A DNA stretch of 64,000 nt from an uncultured Lachnospiraceae bacterium (GCA_910587085.1 CAJUMC010000005.1:52751-116750), one strand, 5' to 3'. Positions 27,401-36,470 are shown, counted from the first letter of the stretch. The notes: generated by a model from the sequence alone, not told the origin. Numbers and translations are program-made.

Positions 27401-28055
27401 CCCCGCTGCTCTTCTGATAAAGCTCCGTAAGGCTCCGAAGCCGCTCGAACACGGCTTCCTCCAGAATATCGAGACCAAACCCGCGCAGCATCTGATCGAA
27501 CATCCTGCACTTTCTGTACATTTTTTCAGGATCGTCGTTAAATATCATTGGGTCCAGCCAGATATTTCCCACAAGCATAATCAGCTCCGCCAGCTCCTGC
27601 GGATGCTCTGTCCGGATCGAGCCGTCAGCGACTCCCTGCTCGATAATGGGCAGAACATATTCGGGAGCGGTATAATTGACGGTTTCCTGCAGAATGCTGA
27701 AAACCAGCGCGGGGCTGGAGCCGATATTCGGCGCGGCAGTAAAAATCTCATCGTGAACGGAGCGGTTTACCGAATCGGTCAGAAGCTTCTTCAGCTTTTC
27801 CTTCCCTGTCAGGCCGGGACAGTTCCGTATCTCAAAGAGCATTTTGTTCGACTGCTCCGCCAGCTTATTCGTCACAGCAACCAGAATTTCCTCCTTGGAT
27901 TTGAAGTGGTGGTAGATCGCACCCTTGCTCAGTCCTCCGAGCCGGTCGATAATATCCTGGATCGAGGTATGCTCGTAGCCCTTCTGAATAAAGAGCTTAA
28001 GCGCCGTATCAAGAATCAGGCTGACGGTTTCCTCCGGATATTTGTTTCGCGCCAA
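27378..28055 (-). CDS. TetR family transcriptional regulator
   Basis: Probable repressor of itself and of the MFS exporter. The N-terminal helix-turn-helix is classic: ARNKYPEETVSLILDTALKLFIQKGYEHTSIQDIIDRLGGLSKGAIYHHFKSKEEIL. The rest is the helical ligand-binding domain. The start is TTG at 28055: it has GGAGGT nine bases upstream and gives the usual short N-terminus, whereas no ATG is suitably placed. Length 225 residues. A 21-bp palindrome lies between its promoter and start codon, and a matching site lies before the MFS gene. The C-terminal residues are part of a tandem repeat. Confidence 0.85.
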   Translation of the reverse strand: MARNKYPEETVSLILDTALKLFIQKGYEHTSIQDIIDRLGGLSKGAIYHHFKSKEEILVAVTNKLAEQSNKMLFEIRNCPGLTGKEKLKKLLTDSVNRSVHDEIFTAAPNIGSSPALVFSILQETVNYTAPEYVLPIIEQGVADGSIRTEHPQELAELIMLVGNIWLDPMIFNDDPEKMYRKCRMFDQMLRGFGLDILEEAVFERLRSLTELYQKSSGGNEAYPE

Positions 28056-28074
28056 TGTCTTCGTACCTCCATGT

Positions 28075-28126
28075 ATACATACTAACGGTATGTATCCGTT
28101 ATACATTACTTTTCCGCTTTTGTCAA
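28075..28126 (-). promoter_or_regulatory. tetR promoter with overlapping operator
   Basis: On the reverse strand TTGACA (28121-28126) and TATAAC (28098-28103) are 17 bases apart. Directly downstream, 28075-28095 is the palindrome ATACATAC-N5-GTATGTAT, placed to block transcription when bound. Confidence 0.8.
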
Positions 28127-28185
28127 ATGCTATTTTGCGAATCCCGATTTCCGGAAGCTGTATTATAGCTGACAGACAAGAGCTT

Positions 28186-29805
28186 TCACTGCTTTCGCAG
28201 CACCGTGTCCAGCAGCTCCGCCAGCGGTTCCATCGCATTGTACGCTTCCTGCACCGTATTCTGTTCCGTCCCCAGCTCAATCAAAAGGCTGCGTTTCCGG
28301 AAGTGCTGGTTGTAGCGGTAATTTTTCAGATAAATGCGGTACATCAGATCCGGGTAGAGTACCCTGCCGACCAGATTGAGCTGCAGGCTGAACGACAGAT
28401 TTCCAACCAGATTCGGATTCTCCAGATCGGCGATGGGGCCGGAGGAATTTCTGCACAGACCGTTGAACAGCATGATTTTTGCCGTCTTTTTGCCGTCGAT
28501 TTCCGTCACGCGCTTTGCCCCGCTGTCGCGGTGCAGATCAATAATCACCTCAACCTCCGGATGTTCGGCAAGAAATTCCTCGATTTTCGGACGCGCCGTT
28601 GTATAGGCGTAGTTGCGGTTGTCCTTGCCGTCCTTTCGGTCGTAGGCCGTCATGTCATGATACACCGTATAGCCGTGCGCCCGCAGATATTCCGCCAGCT
28701 TTTCTCCAGGACCGCGCACCGTATCCATCACCTCTCCCGGCCGGCTGTCGGAAAAGCCCTCCGAGGCATGCGTGTGGTAAATCAGTATTTGATATCCTTC
28801 CTGCTTCTCCCCGGCTGTCCCTTTCCCGATCGTCAGATCCTCCGCCAGCAGCCTGCTGCCGTCAAACAGCTCCGGCACCGCGCTTGTGACGGAATCCACA
28901 ATATAATAATTAGAAAGCAGATAGGATGAATCCGAAAGCTTTTCCAGCGGATAATTGTTTTCCAGCAGAAGCTTCGCCGCTGAAATTCCGGCAGCGCCGC
29001 TCACCCCGGGTGCTCCTCCGGGGCCTTCCGTATCGGCAGAGCCGACCAGATCTCCCCCGGCCGGTCCGCTGCCCCCAGAACCCGTTCCTGCCCCGCCAGG
29101 CTGTCCGCTCTCCGATGAGGAGACCGGCAGCCGTTCAATATTTCCGTGTACATAACCCACCGGCAGATAGGAGCCATATCCTTCGTTCTCCGCTTTCACC
29201 TGATCCAGAAGGCTTTCTCCGATCTGTACCAGCTCTTTGTCGCCCGTTCCTTTATTCTCTTCGCCCTGTTTGTCATGGCTGGGTATATCGTCCGCACCGC
29301 TGCCGTTTTCCGATGGATTCCCTTTATTATTTCCCGTGCCGTCTCCGCCGGATATGCTCTCCGGGTTTGAACTGCTCCCGCTGCCTGCTGCTTCCGTGTT
29401 TGTCCAGTCATTCGGGGACGGGTATGTATTTTCTCCTCCGCTCGTTCTGTCCGCGCTTTCTCCGCCCGTTTCCTGCACCTCCTCAAACGAAAGCTCCCGC
29501 CCGAACAGCTGCTCCGACATAAACCGGAAGGTTCCTCTTGCCTCCTCGCCCCCGCGGATATACGAGAGCAGCGGCCGGTTCTGCAGAAGCATCCGCTCTC
29601 CCAGCCTCTGATTCAGTGCCGCCGCTCCCTCGGCCAGCTCCTCCCCGAGCCGCTTTGGCAGCCCGCCGAACAGCTTTGCCGTCATAACAACAAGCGCAGC
29701 GGCAAGCAGAAAAATCAGCAGTCTGCCGCCGCCCCGTCCTCCTCCGTTATGCTTTACGTTCCAGGTCAGCCGCCGAACCGACCTGTTCCATTTTGCCTTG
29801 TCCAT
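28186..29805 (-). CDS. spoIIP: stage II sporulation protein P
   Basis: Cell-wall amidase/endopeptidase of the engulfment complex (with SpoIID and SpoIIM) in the mother cell. One membrane segment at about 28-48 (LLIFLLAAALVVMTAKLF) anchors it. The catalytic region is C-terminal: QILIYHTHASEGFSDS with the zinc-type HTHASE, IIDLHRDSGAK, IMLFNGLCRNS and SLLIELGTEQNT with the conserved Glu. Between lies about 200 residues of Gly/Ser/Asn-rich linker, making it longer than the Bacillus protein (about 400). The start at 29805 has GGGGAGG ten bases upstream. It follows gpr by 31 bases, the usual sporulation pairing, so probably one transcript. Confidence 0.93.
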   Translation of the reverse strand: MDKAKWNRSVRRLTWNVKHNGGGRGGGRLLIFLLAAALVVMTAKLFGGLPKRLGEELAEGAAALNQRLGERMLLQNRPLLSYIRGGEEARGTFRFMSEQLFGRELSFEEVQETGGESADRTSGGENTYPSPNDWTNTEAAGSGSSSNPESISGGDGTGNNKGNPSENGSGADDIPSHDKQGEENKGTGDKELVQIGESLLDQVKAENEGYGSYLPVGYVHGNIERLPVSSSESGQPGGAGTGSGGSGPAGGDLVGSADTEGPGGAPGVSGAAGISAAKLLLENNYPLEKLSDSSYLLSNYYIVDSVTSAVPELFDGSRLLAEDLTIGKGTAGEKQEGYQILIYHTHASEGFSDSRPGEVMDTVRGPGEKLAEYLRAHGYTVYHDMTAYDRKDGKDNRNYAYTTARPKIEEFLAEHPEVEVIIDLHRDSGAKRVTEIDGKKTAKIMLFNGLCRNSSGPIADLENPNLVGNLSFSLQLNLVGRVLYPDLMYRIYLKNYRYNQHFRKRSLLIELGTEQNTVQEAYNAMEPLAELLDTVLRKQ

Positions 29806-29836
29806 AAGCTCTGCCTCCCCCGGCCGCGCAAAGCGG

Positions 29837-30796
29837 TCAAATCCCAAAAAAGCAGTAATTTACAGCCTCGGAGATCGTTCTGCCCATATCCCGGATCTCC
29901 TCGTCAATTGATTTCGGCGTTACAAACATCGTGTCAACCGACCGCAGTGTCTCGATTCCCGAGAGAAAAATGCCGATCTCGCGGCCGGTATAGCCCTGTG
30001 TCTTTAAAAACGTCTCCATCGAATCCATTACGATCGTGACGGCATCGACTACCGTCGGAACACCGAGTGCGATCACCGTACAGCCCAGGCTTTCCCGGTT
30101 GATTGCCTGCCGGTTGTTGCCGATACCGGCACCCGGGCAGATGCCGGTATCGGTCAGCTGTACCGTTCTGTTCAGCCTCTCGACGCTGCGCGCCGCCAGC
30201 GCATCCACCACCAGCACCAGATCCGGCTTTGTCTCCCTGACAATCCCCCTCAATATTTCAAGCGCTTCCATGCCGGTCTGCGCCATGACCCCCGGCGCCA
30301 CTGCGCTCACCTCCACCTCCGCGTCAAGCTCCTTCTGCAGCTGACGCTGCAGAAAGCCCTCGCCGTATTCACGCACCAGATGACGCGTGATCAGCAGATG
30401 ATCAATCACAAGCGGCCCAAGGGAATCCGGCGTCACCTCCCGGTTGCCGAGCCCCGCCACCAGCAGTTTTTTGATTTTTTTCTGCCCGCACAGCCGCTTC
30501 AGCTGCCTGCCGATCTCCATGCCTGCCTGCCTCTGCTCCGTCTCGCCGCCCGCAAACAGCTCGGCCGCCTCCACGGTAATATAAGTGCCCTCCGGCTTTC
30601 TCATTGCTTCGGCCCCCTGTTTGTCCCGGATTACAACGGTCGAAATACGGATCTTCCCGTCCTCGCGGAATTCCTCGTCGAGTATAACCCCCTTTACCTC
30701 AACATTATCGTCTGTAAAACGCTCGCGCATCTCCAGCGCCAGATCGGTGCGGATCTCCTGGGACACCGCTTTTCCTTCCTGTTTCTTCTCTAACAT
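29837..30796 (-). CDS. gpr: germination protease Gpr
   Basis: Aspartic-type (A25) endopeptidase made in the forespore that degrades small acid-soluble proteins at germination. The N-terminal propeptide region contains RTDLALEMRERF, which resembles the SASP cleavage site and is used for self-processing. Then come GVILDEEF, LLVAGLGNREVTPDSLGPLV (family signature), VSAVAPGVMAQTGMEA, VVDALAARSVERLNRTVQLTDTGICPGAGIGNNR and a C-terminal VTPKSIDEEIRDMGRTISEAVN. 319 residues. Divergent from rpsT, as in many Clostridia. Confidence 0.96.
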   Translation of the reverse strand: MLEKKQEGKAVSQEIRTDLALEMRERFTDDNVEVKGVILDEEFREDGKIRISTVVIRDKQGAEAMRKPEGTYITVEAAELFAGGETEQRQAGMEIGRQLKRLCGQKKIKKLLVAGLGNREVTPDSLGPLVIDHLLITRHLVREYGEGFLQRQLQKELDAEVEVSAVAPGVMAQTGMEALEILRGIVRETKPDLVLVVDALAARSVERLNRTVQLTDTGICPGAGIGNNRQAINRESLGCTVIALGVPTVVDAVTIVMDSMETFLKTQGYTGREIGIFLSGIETLRSVDTMFVTPKSIDEEIRDMGRTISEAVNYCFFGI

Positions 30797-30892
30797 ATTC
30801 TCTTCCCTGCCTTTCTATGCCTGCCCGGCGGCTGTCCCGCCTTACCTCCTGTTAGCATCCCTGAAAAAGCAGAGAATTATTCCATTTTGCTC

Positions 30893-30921
30893 TTGACAAC
30901 CGGAATTATTTCGACTATTAT
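30893..30921 (+). promoter_or_regulatory. sigma-A promoter of rpsT
   Basis: TTGACA (30893-30898) and TATTAT (30916-30921) with a 17-base spacer, 89 bases before the start codon. Confidence 0.85.
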
Positions 30922-31009
30922 CTAATAGTATGCTGTCCGGGAAACGTCCGTGTCCGGATTCCCCGACCGCTTTCATGCGAAAAAACAAGAATCGTTGGAG
31001 GTGAACGAA

Positions 31010-31273
31010 TTGGCTAATATTAAATCTGCTAAGAAGAGAATTCTCGTAATCGAGACGAAGACTTTAAGAAATAAGATGATCAAGTCCAGAGTGAAGACGC
31101 TGGTAAAGAAGGTTGACGCCGCTGTCGCAGCAGGGGATAAGAGCGCGGCTGCCGCATCCCTGAAGGCTGCCGTTGTAGCAATCGACAAGGCTGCTGCTAA
31201 GGGTATCTTCCATAAGAATACCGCTGCAAGAAAGGTATCCAGACTTTCCAGAGCCGTAAACAAGATCGCGTAA
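31010..31273 (+). CDS. rpsT: 30S ribosomal protein S20
   Basis: Primary 16S rRNA-binding protein of the small subunit, 87 residues: ANIKSAKKRILVIETKTLRNKMIKSRVKTLVKKV then the Ala/Lys-rich helix and GIFHKNTAARKVSRLSRAVNKI. The start is TTG at 31010, with GGAGGTG six bases upstream; an upstream ATG-led frame is not needed. A non-ATG start is common for S20 and may help its translational feedback. Followed by a bidirectional terminator at 31351. Confidence 0.97.
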   Translation: MANIKSAKKRILVIETKTLRNKMIKSRVKTLVKKVDAAVAAGDKSAAAASLKAAVVAIDKAAAKGIFHKNTAARKVSRLSRAVNKIA

Positions 31274-31350
31274 CACGCGGCTTGCGGCCCGGCGGGCTTT
31301 ATGCAGAATTTTATGAAAACAGACGGGGGGAGTGCTCCTTCCGCATATAG

Positions 31351-31390
31351 AAAATACCGCAGACTGACCCATCTGCGGTATTTTATGTTT
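31351..31390 (+). terminator. bidirectional terminator after rpsT
   Basis: AAAATACCGCAGA pairs with TCTGCGGTATTTT around an eight-base loop; T runs follow on both strands, so it can also end the aminopeptidase transcript from the other side. Confidence 0.85.
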
Positions 31391-31507
31391 TTCCGGAACG
31401 GGCGGGCCGGCCCGATATCCGCTTTGGGTTCACGGTCTCCCGGCCCATCCTTCGCAGCCATCCGGCAATAATCTGCGCTGCGTCCATCCTGCTGCATCTG
31501 CTTGTGT

Positions 31508-33301
31508 TCAGACCGCCCTTGTAGCGTCCTTCAGCCAGTCCGCCTCCTCATCTGTCAGATAAGGCGAAATGGTTTCGTACACTTTTTTATGATAATCATT
31601 CAGAAGAGCACGCTCTTTCCTGCTCATGGTCTCCGGGAGCACCGCATCAAGGTCAATCGGCACCATTGTAAGCGTCTCGAAATTCATAAACTGCCCGTAC
31701 TCCGTTTTCTCCGCCTTCCGGCACACAATCAGGTTTTCCGTACGGATGCCGAATTTTCCTCCGAAATACAGACCCGGCTCATTGGAGATAATCATGCCCT
31801 CCTCGAGCACGGTGCAGATCCGCCTTCCGGCCGGATTGATCCTCCAGTGAAAGCTGACCGGCCCCTCGTGAACATTCAGAAAGCAGCCCACGCCGTGTCC
31901 CGTGCCGTGATTGTAATCCAGCCCTTCCTCCCACATCGGGAAGCGCGCGAGATAATCCAGATTCTGACCGCAGACGCCGTATTTAAACTTCGCTGCTCCG
32001 AGATTTAAGTTGCCGCGCAGCACAAGGGTAAATGCCCGCTTCTCCTCTTCCGTAACCGGTCCCAGCACCACCGTCCGCGTAACGTCCGTCGTCCCCTCCA
32101 GATACTGTCCGCCCGTATCCATCAGAACCATGCCGCGCGGCTTCAGCAAAACACTGCTCTCCTGTGTTGCGGAATAATGGATGATTGCGCCGTGCTCCGC
32201 ATATCCGATGATGGGTTCAAAGCTCGGCCCCATATAGTTTTCCTGCTGCCGGTGCAGCTCCTCCAGTTTGTCAGCCGCCGTAAGCTCCGTTATCTCCTCC
32301 CGTCCGACATTCTGCTTCAGCCAGAAAATCAGCTTGGTTAAAGCCACGCCGTCCTTGATATGGGCCTTCCTCTCGTTTTCCACCTCCGTTTCATTTTTGA
32401 TGCACTTCGGCAGTGCCGTCAGATTTTCCCCGTCCGTCAGCTCCACACCCGGAGCCCGGCTGCTCAGAAGCGCGTAATTGGTTTTTGCCTCATCTGCATA
32501 AAGCATACTTCCTTCAGGAATTTTTTTCACATATTCATAGACATCATTATATGGTGCAAAGGTCACTCCGTCCGCTGCAAGCGCGTCCCGCACTTCCCCG
32601 GAAAGCGTTTGCTCATTGACAAAGAGCACGAGCTCATCCTGGCTTACGGCAAGATAGGAAAGCACAACCGGATTGCACGTTACGTCGCCCCCCCGGATAT
32701 TCAGGAGCCATGCGATATCATCCAGCGACGACAGAATAAAATAGTCGGCTTTTTTCTCCTTCATCAGCCCGCGGATCTGTGCAAGCTTCTCTGCGCGGGA
32801 CCGCCCCGTATACTGCTCACCCAGCAGCATCACCGGCTCGGCCGAGAGCGCCGGGCGATTCTCCCAGATTTCCCCGACGAGATCCTTCCCGTACATAAAT
32901 TCAATGCTTTTATTCTTCAGCTTCTTTGCCAGCCCCTGCGCCAGCCTGCAGTTGACCGAGCGCCCGTCAAAACCCAGCCTGCCGCCCTCCGGCAGCTTTT
33001 CGGCCAGAAAATCCGGCAGCTCCGGCACGCCCTCCTCTCCCGCGCGGAACAGCGTGATCCCGCTGCCCGAAAGCTGCTCCTCCGCCTGAAGAAAATAGCG
33101 TCCGTCCGTCCACAGCCCCGCCGTATCCTTCAGTACAACTAGGCTCCCGGCCGAGCCGGTAAATCCGGAAAGATAGCTGCGGCACTTAAAATAATCCCCG
33201 ACGTACTCCGAGCCGTGAAAATCCTCCGTCAAAATCAGATAGGCATCCAGTCCCTCCTGCTCCATGCGCGCGCGCAGCCTTCCCAAACGTTCCTGAACCA
33301 T
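31508..33301 (-). CDS. Xaa-Pro aminopeptidase (M24B)
   Basis: Metalloprotease removing an N-terminal residue before proline, cytoplasmic, 597 residues. Two creatinase-like N-terminal domains (LILTEDFHGSEYVGDYFKCRSYLSGFTGSAGSLVV and IRGLMKEKKADYFILSSLDDIAWLLNIRG) precede the pita-bread domain. Metal ligands are visible: Asp in LMDTGGQYLEGTTDVTRT (two), His in NHGTGHGVGCFL, Glu in ISNEPGLY and Glu in IRTENL. The ATG at 33301 (MVQERLGRL) is chosen for its GGAGGGAGG; the frame extends seven codons further. The three-domain form matches eukaryote-like aminopeptidase P found in many Firmicutes. A good promoter lies at 33355-33383. Confidence 0.93.
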   Translation of the reverse strand: MVQERLGRLRARMEQEGLDAYLILTEDFHGSEYVGDYFKCRSYLSGFTGSAGSLVVLKDTAGLWTDGRYFLQAEEQLSGSGITLFRAGEEGVPELPDFLAEKLPEGGRLGFDGRSVNCRLAQGLAKKLKNKSIEFMYGKDLVGEIWENRPALSAEPVMLLGEQYTGRSRAEKLAQIRGLMKEKKADYFILSSLDDIAWLLNIRGGDVTCNPVVLSYLAVSQDELVLFVNEQTLSGEVRDALAADGVTFAPYNDVYEYVKKIPEGSMLYADEAKTNYALLSSRAPGVELTDGENLTALPKCIKNETEVENERKAHIKDGVALTKLIFWLKQNVGREEITELTAADKLEELHRQQENYMGPSFEPIIGYAEHGAIIHYSATQESSVLLKPRGMVLMDTGGQYLEGTTDVTRTVVLGPVTEEEKRAFTLVLRGNLNLGAAKFKYGVCGQNLDYLARFPMWEEGLDYNHGTGHGVGCFLNVHEGPVSFHWRINPAGRRICTVLEEGMIISNEPGLYFGGKFGIRTENLIVCRKAEKTEYGQFMNFETLTMVPIDLDAVLPETMSRKERALLNDYHKKVYETISPYLTDEEADWLKDATRAV

Positions 33302-33354
33302 CTCATCCTCCCTCCAAAGCATTGCTTTTTCTTTGATATAAATAATCCTCTTCC

Positions 33355-33383
33355 ATACTATATTTTTTTCCCGCCCTTGTCAA
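33355..33383 (-). promoter_or_regulatory. sigma-A promoter of the Xaa-Pro aminopeptidase gene
   Basis: On the reverse strand TTGACA (33378-33383) and TAGTAT (33355-33360) are 17 bases apart. Confidence 0.75.
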
Positions 33384-33406
33384 ATTATTTTGCAGGACAG
33401 AGTTTT

Positions 33407-33436
33407 TTCACAGTTTCGTCAAGTTTTTTTTATAAT
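33407..33436 (+). promoter_or_regulatory. candidate promoter of the carbohydrate-binding lipoprotein gene
   Basis: TTCACA (33407-33412) and perfect TATAAT (33431-33436), spacer 18, preceded by AT-rich DNA; about 200 bases before the start codon. Confidence 0.6.
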
Positions 33437-33634
33437 TCTGCCGTATTCTTGAAAACAGAAAACATATCCCGGAACCCTTGTGCTGCTTCTGAAAGCAGCC
33501 TGAGCCGGGCTGAAAAGAAAAAGCCGCCCCCGGTCAGAAAGGAAATGGTCCGGAAACAGCCGTCGGGCTTTGTGCCGCCGGCGGCGCAGGCTCCTTAACC
33601 GAAATGCCGCATGCGCGGCGGAATGTGAGGAAAT

Positions 33635-35959
33635 ATGAGAAAAAAGACAATGATTGCTATTATCTGTACGGCAATGTTTCTGTCCGGCTGCGGCCAGGAC
33701 AAAAATACCGGCGCGAACGGCGTTGCCGGACTGCCAGAGACGAACGGGGCAGATTCCGCGTCCGGGCAGCAGGACGGCTTAAACGGCAGCTCTGGAGACT
33801 CCGGCTCGGGGCAGAACGGTTCGGGTGACGGCTCTGCCGGTTCCGGTGCAGGGCAGAATAGTTCGGGTGGCGGCTCTGACGGCTCCGGTGCAGGGCAGAA
33901 CAGTTCGTCCGACGGCACTGCCGGCTCCGGTGCAGGGCAGAATAGTTCGGGTGGCGGCTCTGACGGCTCCGGTGCAGGGCAGAACAGTTCGTCCGACGGC
34001 TCTGCCGGCTCCGAACCGCAGGGCAGCTTATCCGGGGTGTCCCCTGCCGGCTCCTCCCTATCCGCAGGGGATATGTTTACAAACCGCGATTCCCGCTCGT
34101 CCTGGGATGCTGCGGAGGCAGTTTCCGTCGCGCTGCTCGGAGCTTCTGCAGAATGCAGCTCCGAACGGGTAAAAATTTACGGAAGCACCGTTACCATCAC
34201 CGGGGAAGGCACTTATCTCCTGTCCGGTTCGCTGGAGGACGGCATGATTATCGTGGATGTCGAAAAGACCGAAAAGGTTCAGCTGGTGCTGCAGAGTGCC
34301 GCAATACACAGCTCCGATTCGGCAGCCGTCTACGTGCGCAGCGCAGACAAGGTTTTTATCACTCTGGCGGACGGAACCTCAAATGTACTCTCCAACGGCG
34401 GAGCTTATACGGCAATTGACGATAACAACATCGACGCCGTCGTTTTTTCCAAGGATGATCTCTCTCTGAACGGAAGCGGTTCTCTGACCATCGAGGCCGC
34501 CGCGGGGCACGGCATTGTGTCCAAGAACGATCTGGTAATCGCGGACGGACGCTTTACCGTCAGCGCCGCCGCCCACGGAATATGCGGCAAGGACAGCGTC
34601 CGCATCGCAGGCGGCTCGCTCGCCGTTGTTTCCGGCAAGGACGGTATCCATGCGGACAACAGCGAGGACACAAGCGCAGGTTTCGTCTATATTGCAGACG
34701 GTACGCTTCAGATTGCGGCGCAGGGCGACGGCATCAGCGCAAGCGGAGAACTTCGCATTGACGGCGGTAATTTTACAATTACTGCGGGCGGAGGAAGCGC
34801 GAATGCGCCGGCGCATGCCGGACAGGATTTTTTCGGCGGCTTCGGCAGGCAGCAGGAAACGGCTTCCTCCGAAGCTGACAGCGATTCCGTAAGTACAAAG
34901 GGCTTGAAGAGTTCCGGGAACCTGATTGTCAGCGGAGGCAGCTTTACCATTGATTCCGCAGACGATGCGCTCCACTCAGACGCCTCCCTTGCCGTAAACG
35001 GCGGAAGCCTGTTCCTCTCCTCCGGCGACGACGGCATCCACGCGGACGGCTGTGCGTCCGTGAGTGAAGGAGCCATCCGCATTTCGACAAGCTACGAGGG
35101 CATTGAGGGCAGGGTTGTCGAAATTTCCGGCGGAGATATAACGGTATATGCCTCGGACGACGGTTTGAATGCAGCGGGCGGCAGCTCTGGCACGGGCAGT
35201 GCGGCAGATGGAGGTTTCGGCGGCGGAAGGGGCTTCGGCGGTTTTGGCGGCGGCGATCCGTTTCAGGCCGAGGCGGGCACCAGCCTGCTGATCTCCGGCG
35301 GCCGTCTGTACATCAACGCCGGCGACGGGATCGATTCCAACGGCACACTGACCGTGACGGGCGGCGAGGTTTACGTGGACGGCTCGGAGGATTCCGGCAA
35401 CGGCGCGCTCGATTCCAGCGGGGAAGCCGTTATTACCGGCGGAACGGTGGTGGCGGCAGGCTCCTCGGGCATGGCAGAAACCTTCGGCGCCTCCTCAACG
35501 CAGGGCAGCATTCTGCTCAATACCGCAGAGCGGCACGCCGCCGGCACAAAAATAGAGCTGCTCGATGCCTCCGGCAGCGTCCTGCTCGAATACACGCCAT
35601 CCAAAAGCTTTAACTCCGTTGTCATCAGCTGCGCCGGGATTCAGAAAGGCGAAACCTACTCCGTGCGCATCGGTTCGGAAACCGCGGAAATCACAATGGA
35701 CGAAATTTCCTACGGTTCCGGGAACAGTTTCGGCGGCAGACCGGGTCAGGGTGGAAAACCGGGCGGCGCAAGGCCGAACCGGGACGAAAACGGAGGAAGC
35801 CGGCCCGGGGGCATGGACGGAGAACGGCCGGAGATGCCGGATGGTACGACACCGCCGGATGGGGAATTTCCGGGTATGCCGGACGGTACGACACCGCCGG
35901 ATGACGATTTTCCGGGTATACCGGAAAATACCGCGTCTTCCGAAAATGAAATAATATAG
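33635..35959 (+). CDS. surface lipoprotein with Cthe_2159-like carbohydrate-binding beta-helix domain
   Basis: Predicted cell-surface lipoprotein of 774 residues. Signal peptide with lipobox LSGC (Cys19). Residues about 45-130 are Gly/Ser-rich repeats built on GSGAGQNSSGGGSD / GSGAGQNSSSDG, encoded by near-identical tandem DNA. From about 150 to 670 the protein is a run of short beta-strand turns (GEGTYLLSGSLEDGMIIVDVEKTEKVQLVL, DGIHADGCASVSEGAIRISTSYEGIEGRVVEISGG), typical of the Cthe_2159/DUF4353 family that binds polygalacturonate or cellulose. The C-terminus is Gly/Pro-rich with PEMPDGTTPPDG repeats. GAGG lies four bases before the ATG at 33635. Role inferred: attachment to plant polysaccharide or own matrix. 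Confidence 0.8.
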   Translation: MRKKTMIAIICTAMFLSGCGQDKNTGANGVAGLPETNGADSASGQQDGLNGSSGDSGSGQNGSGDGSAGSGAGQNSSGGGSDGSGAGQNSSSDGTAGSGAGQNSSGGGSDGSGAGQNSSSDGSAGSEPQGSLSGVSPAGSSLSAGDMFTNRDSRSSWDAAEAVSVALLGASAECSSERVKIYGSTVTITGEGTYLLSGSLEDGMIIVDVEKTEKVQLVLQSAAIHSSDSAAVYVRSADKVFITLADGTSNVLSNGGAYTAIDDNNIDAVVFSKDDLSLNGSGSLTIEAAAGHGIVSKNDLVIADGRFTVSAAAHGICGKDSVRIAGGSLAVVSGKDGIHADNSEDTSAGFVYIADGTLQIAAQGDGISASGELRIDGGNFTITAGGGSANAPAHAGQDFFGGFGRQQETASSEADSDSVSTKGLKSSGNLIVSGGSFTIDSADDALHSDASLAVNGGSLFLSSGDDGIHADGCASVSEGAIRISTSYEGIEGRVVEISGGDITVYASDDGLNAAGGSSGTGSAADGGFGGGRGFGGFGGGDPFQAEAGTSLLISGGRLYINAGDGIDSNGTLTVTGGEVYVDGSEDSGNGALDSSGEAVITGGTVVAAGSSGMAETFGASSTQGSILLNTAERHAAGTKIELLDASGSVLLEYTPSKSFNSVVISCAGIQKGETYSVRIGSETAEITMDEISYGSGNSFGGRPGQGGKPGGARPNRDENGGSRPGGMDGERPEMPDGTTPPDGEFPGMPDGTTPPDDDFPGIPENTASSENEII
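33770..34010. repeat. in-frame tandem repeats encoding Gly/Ser linker
   Basis: Copies of GGTGCAGGGCAGAATAGTTC and GGTGCAGGGCAGAACAGTTC recur at alternating short spacings; two long units of about 100 bases are nearly identical. All spacings keep the frame, so copy-number change would only lengthen or shorten the linker. Confidence 0.8.
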
Positions 35960-36142
35960 AACATGGATAGTGCAAAATATTTATAAATCAATTTTACACA
36001 ATGATGCTAAAAGTCCGCGCCGGCGCAAATAAAAGGACGCGGAGAGAAGACGCAAACCGGTGAGCATAATTCTCCCGTTAAACGCACGGCAAAATTCCTG
36101 ACAAGAAAGCTGTTGAAAAACGCTGAATCAATGCTTGCTACC

Positions 36143-36194
36143 GAAAAAACAGCCGCAAACCCTTTGTTTTCCTGAAAACATTGGATTAGCGGCT
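36143..36194 (-). terminator. terminator after tRNA-Ser
   Basis: On the reverse strand AGCCGC...GCGGCT with AA/TT and CC/GG continuation, followed by GTTTTTTCGG, about 13 bases beyond the tRNA 3' end. Confidence 0.7.
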
Positions 36195-36206
36195 GATCTT
36201 CATGAA

Positions 36207-36292
36207 CGGAGATGAAGGGATTTGAACCCTTGCGCCGTTTCCGACCTACCGCATTTCGAGTGCGGACCCTTCAGCCTCTTGGGTACATCTCC
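36207..36292 (-). tRNA. tRNA-Ser (anticodon CGA)
   Basis: Reverse strand folds as a class II tRNA: acceptor GGAGATG/CATCTCC with discriminator G, anticodon stem CCGCA/TGCGG with loop CTCGAAA, long variable arm (GTCGGAAACGGC region) and T arm AAGGG-TTCAAAT-CCCTT. No encoded CCA. It has its own promoter and terminator and marks the left edge of the polysaccharide cluster. Confidence 0.96.
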
Positions 36293-36313
36293 ATATTTCT
36301 GACCTGCCCGCTT

Positions 36314-36342
36314 ATGATAGCACAGTTTCAGAAATTTTGCAA
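36314..36342 (-). promoter_or_regulatory. promoter of tRNA-Ser
   Basis: On the reverse strand TTGCAA (36337-36342) and TATCAT (36314-36319) with a 17-base spacer, 22 bases before the tRNA. Confidence 0.7.
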
Positions 36343-36470
36343 GTCCTAATTTTCCCGTTTTTGATTTACCGGCTGCGGCTTCCGGCTATCCATTTTCGGT
36401 TTTCACCTTTCCAGTAACCAAAAATCCGGCTGCGATCCTAAAAATTGGTTTTGAATTTCCGTGCCTTTCT

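Larger units (their letters stand above)
33302..33634. other. divergent promoter region with a structured plus-strand leader
   Basis: Contains the aminopeptidase promoter (33355-33383, reverse), a plus-strand TTCACA-N18-TATAAT (33407-33436), and then about 200 bases of leader before the carbohydrate-binding lipoprotein. The leader can fold a closed element at 33468-33509 (CCCGG/CCGGG enclosing CTGCTT/AAGCAG). No known riboswitch consensus was recognised. Confidence 0.5.

Noticed and set aside
31325..31330. six-G run after rpsT as another contingency tract
   Set aside because: Short, non-coding and outside the polysaccharide cluster; runs of six are expected by chance.
33437..33634. c-di-GMP, cobalamin, SAM or lysine riboswitch in the lipoprotein leader
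   Set aside because: None of the conserved core motifs of these classes could be found on either strand.
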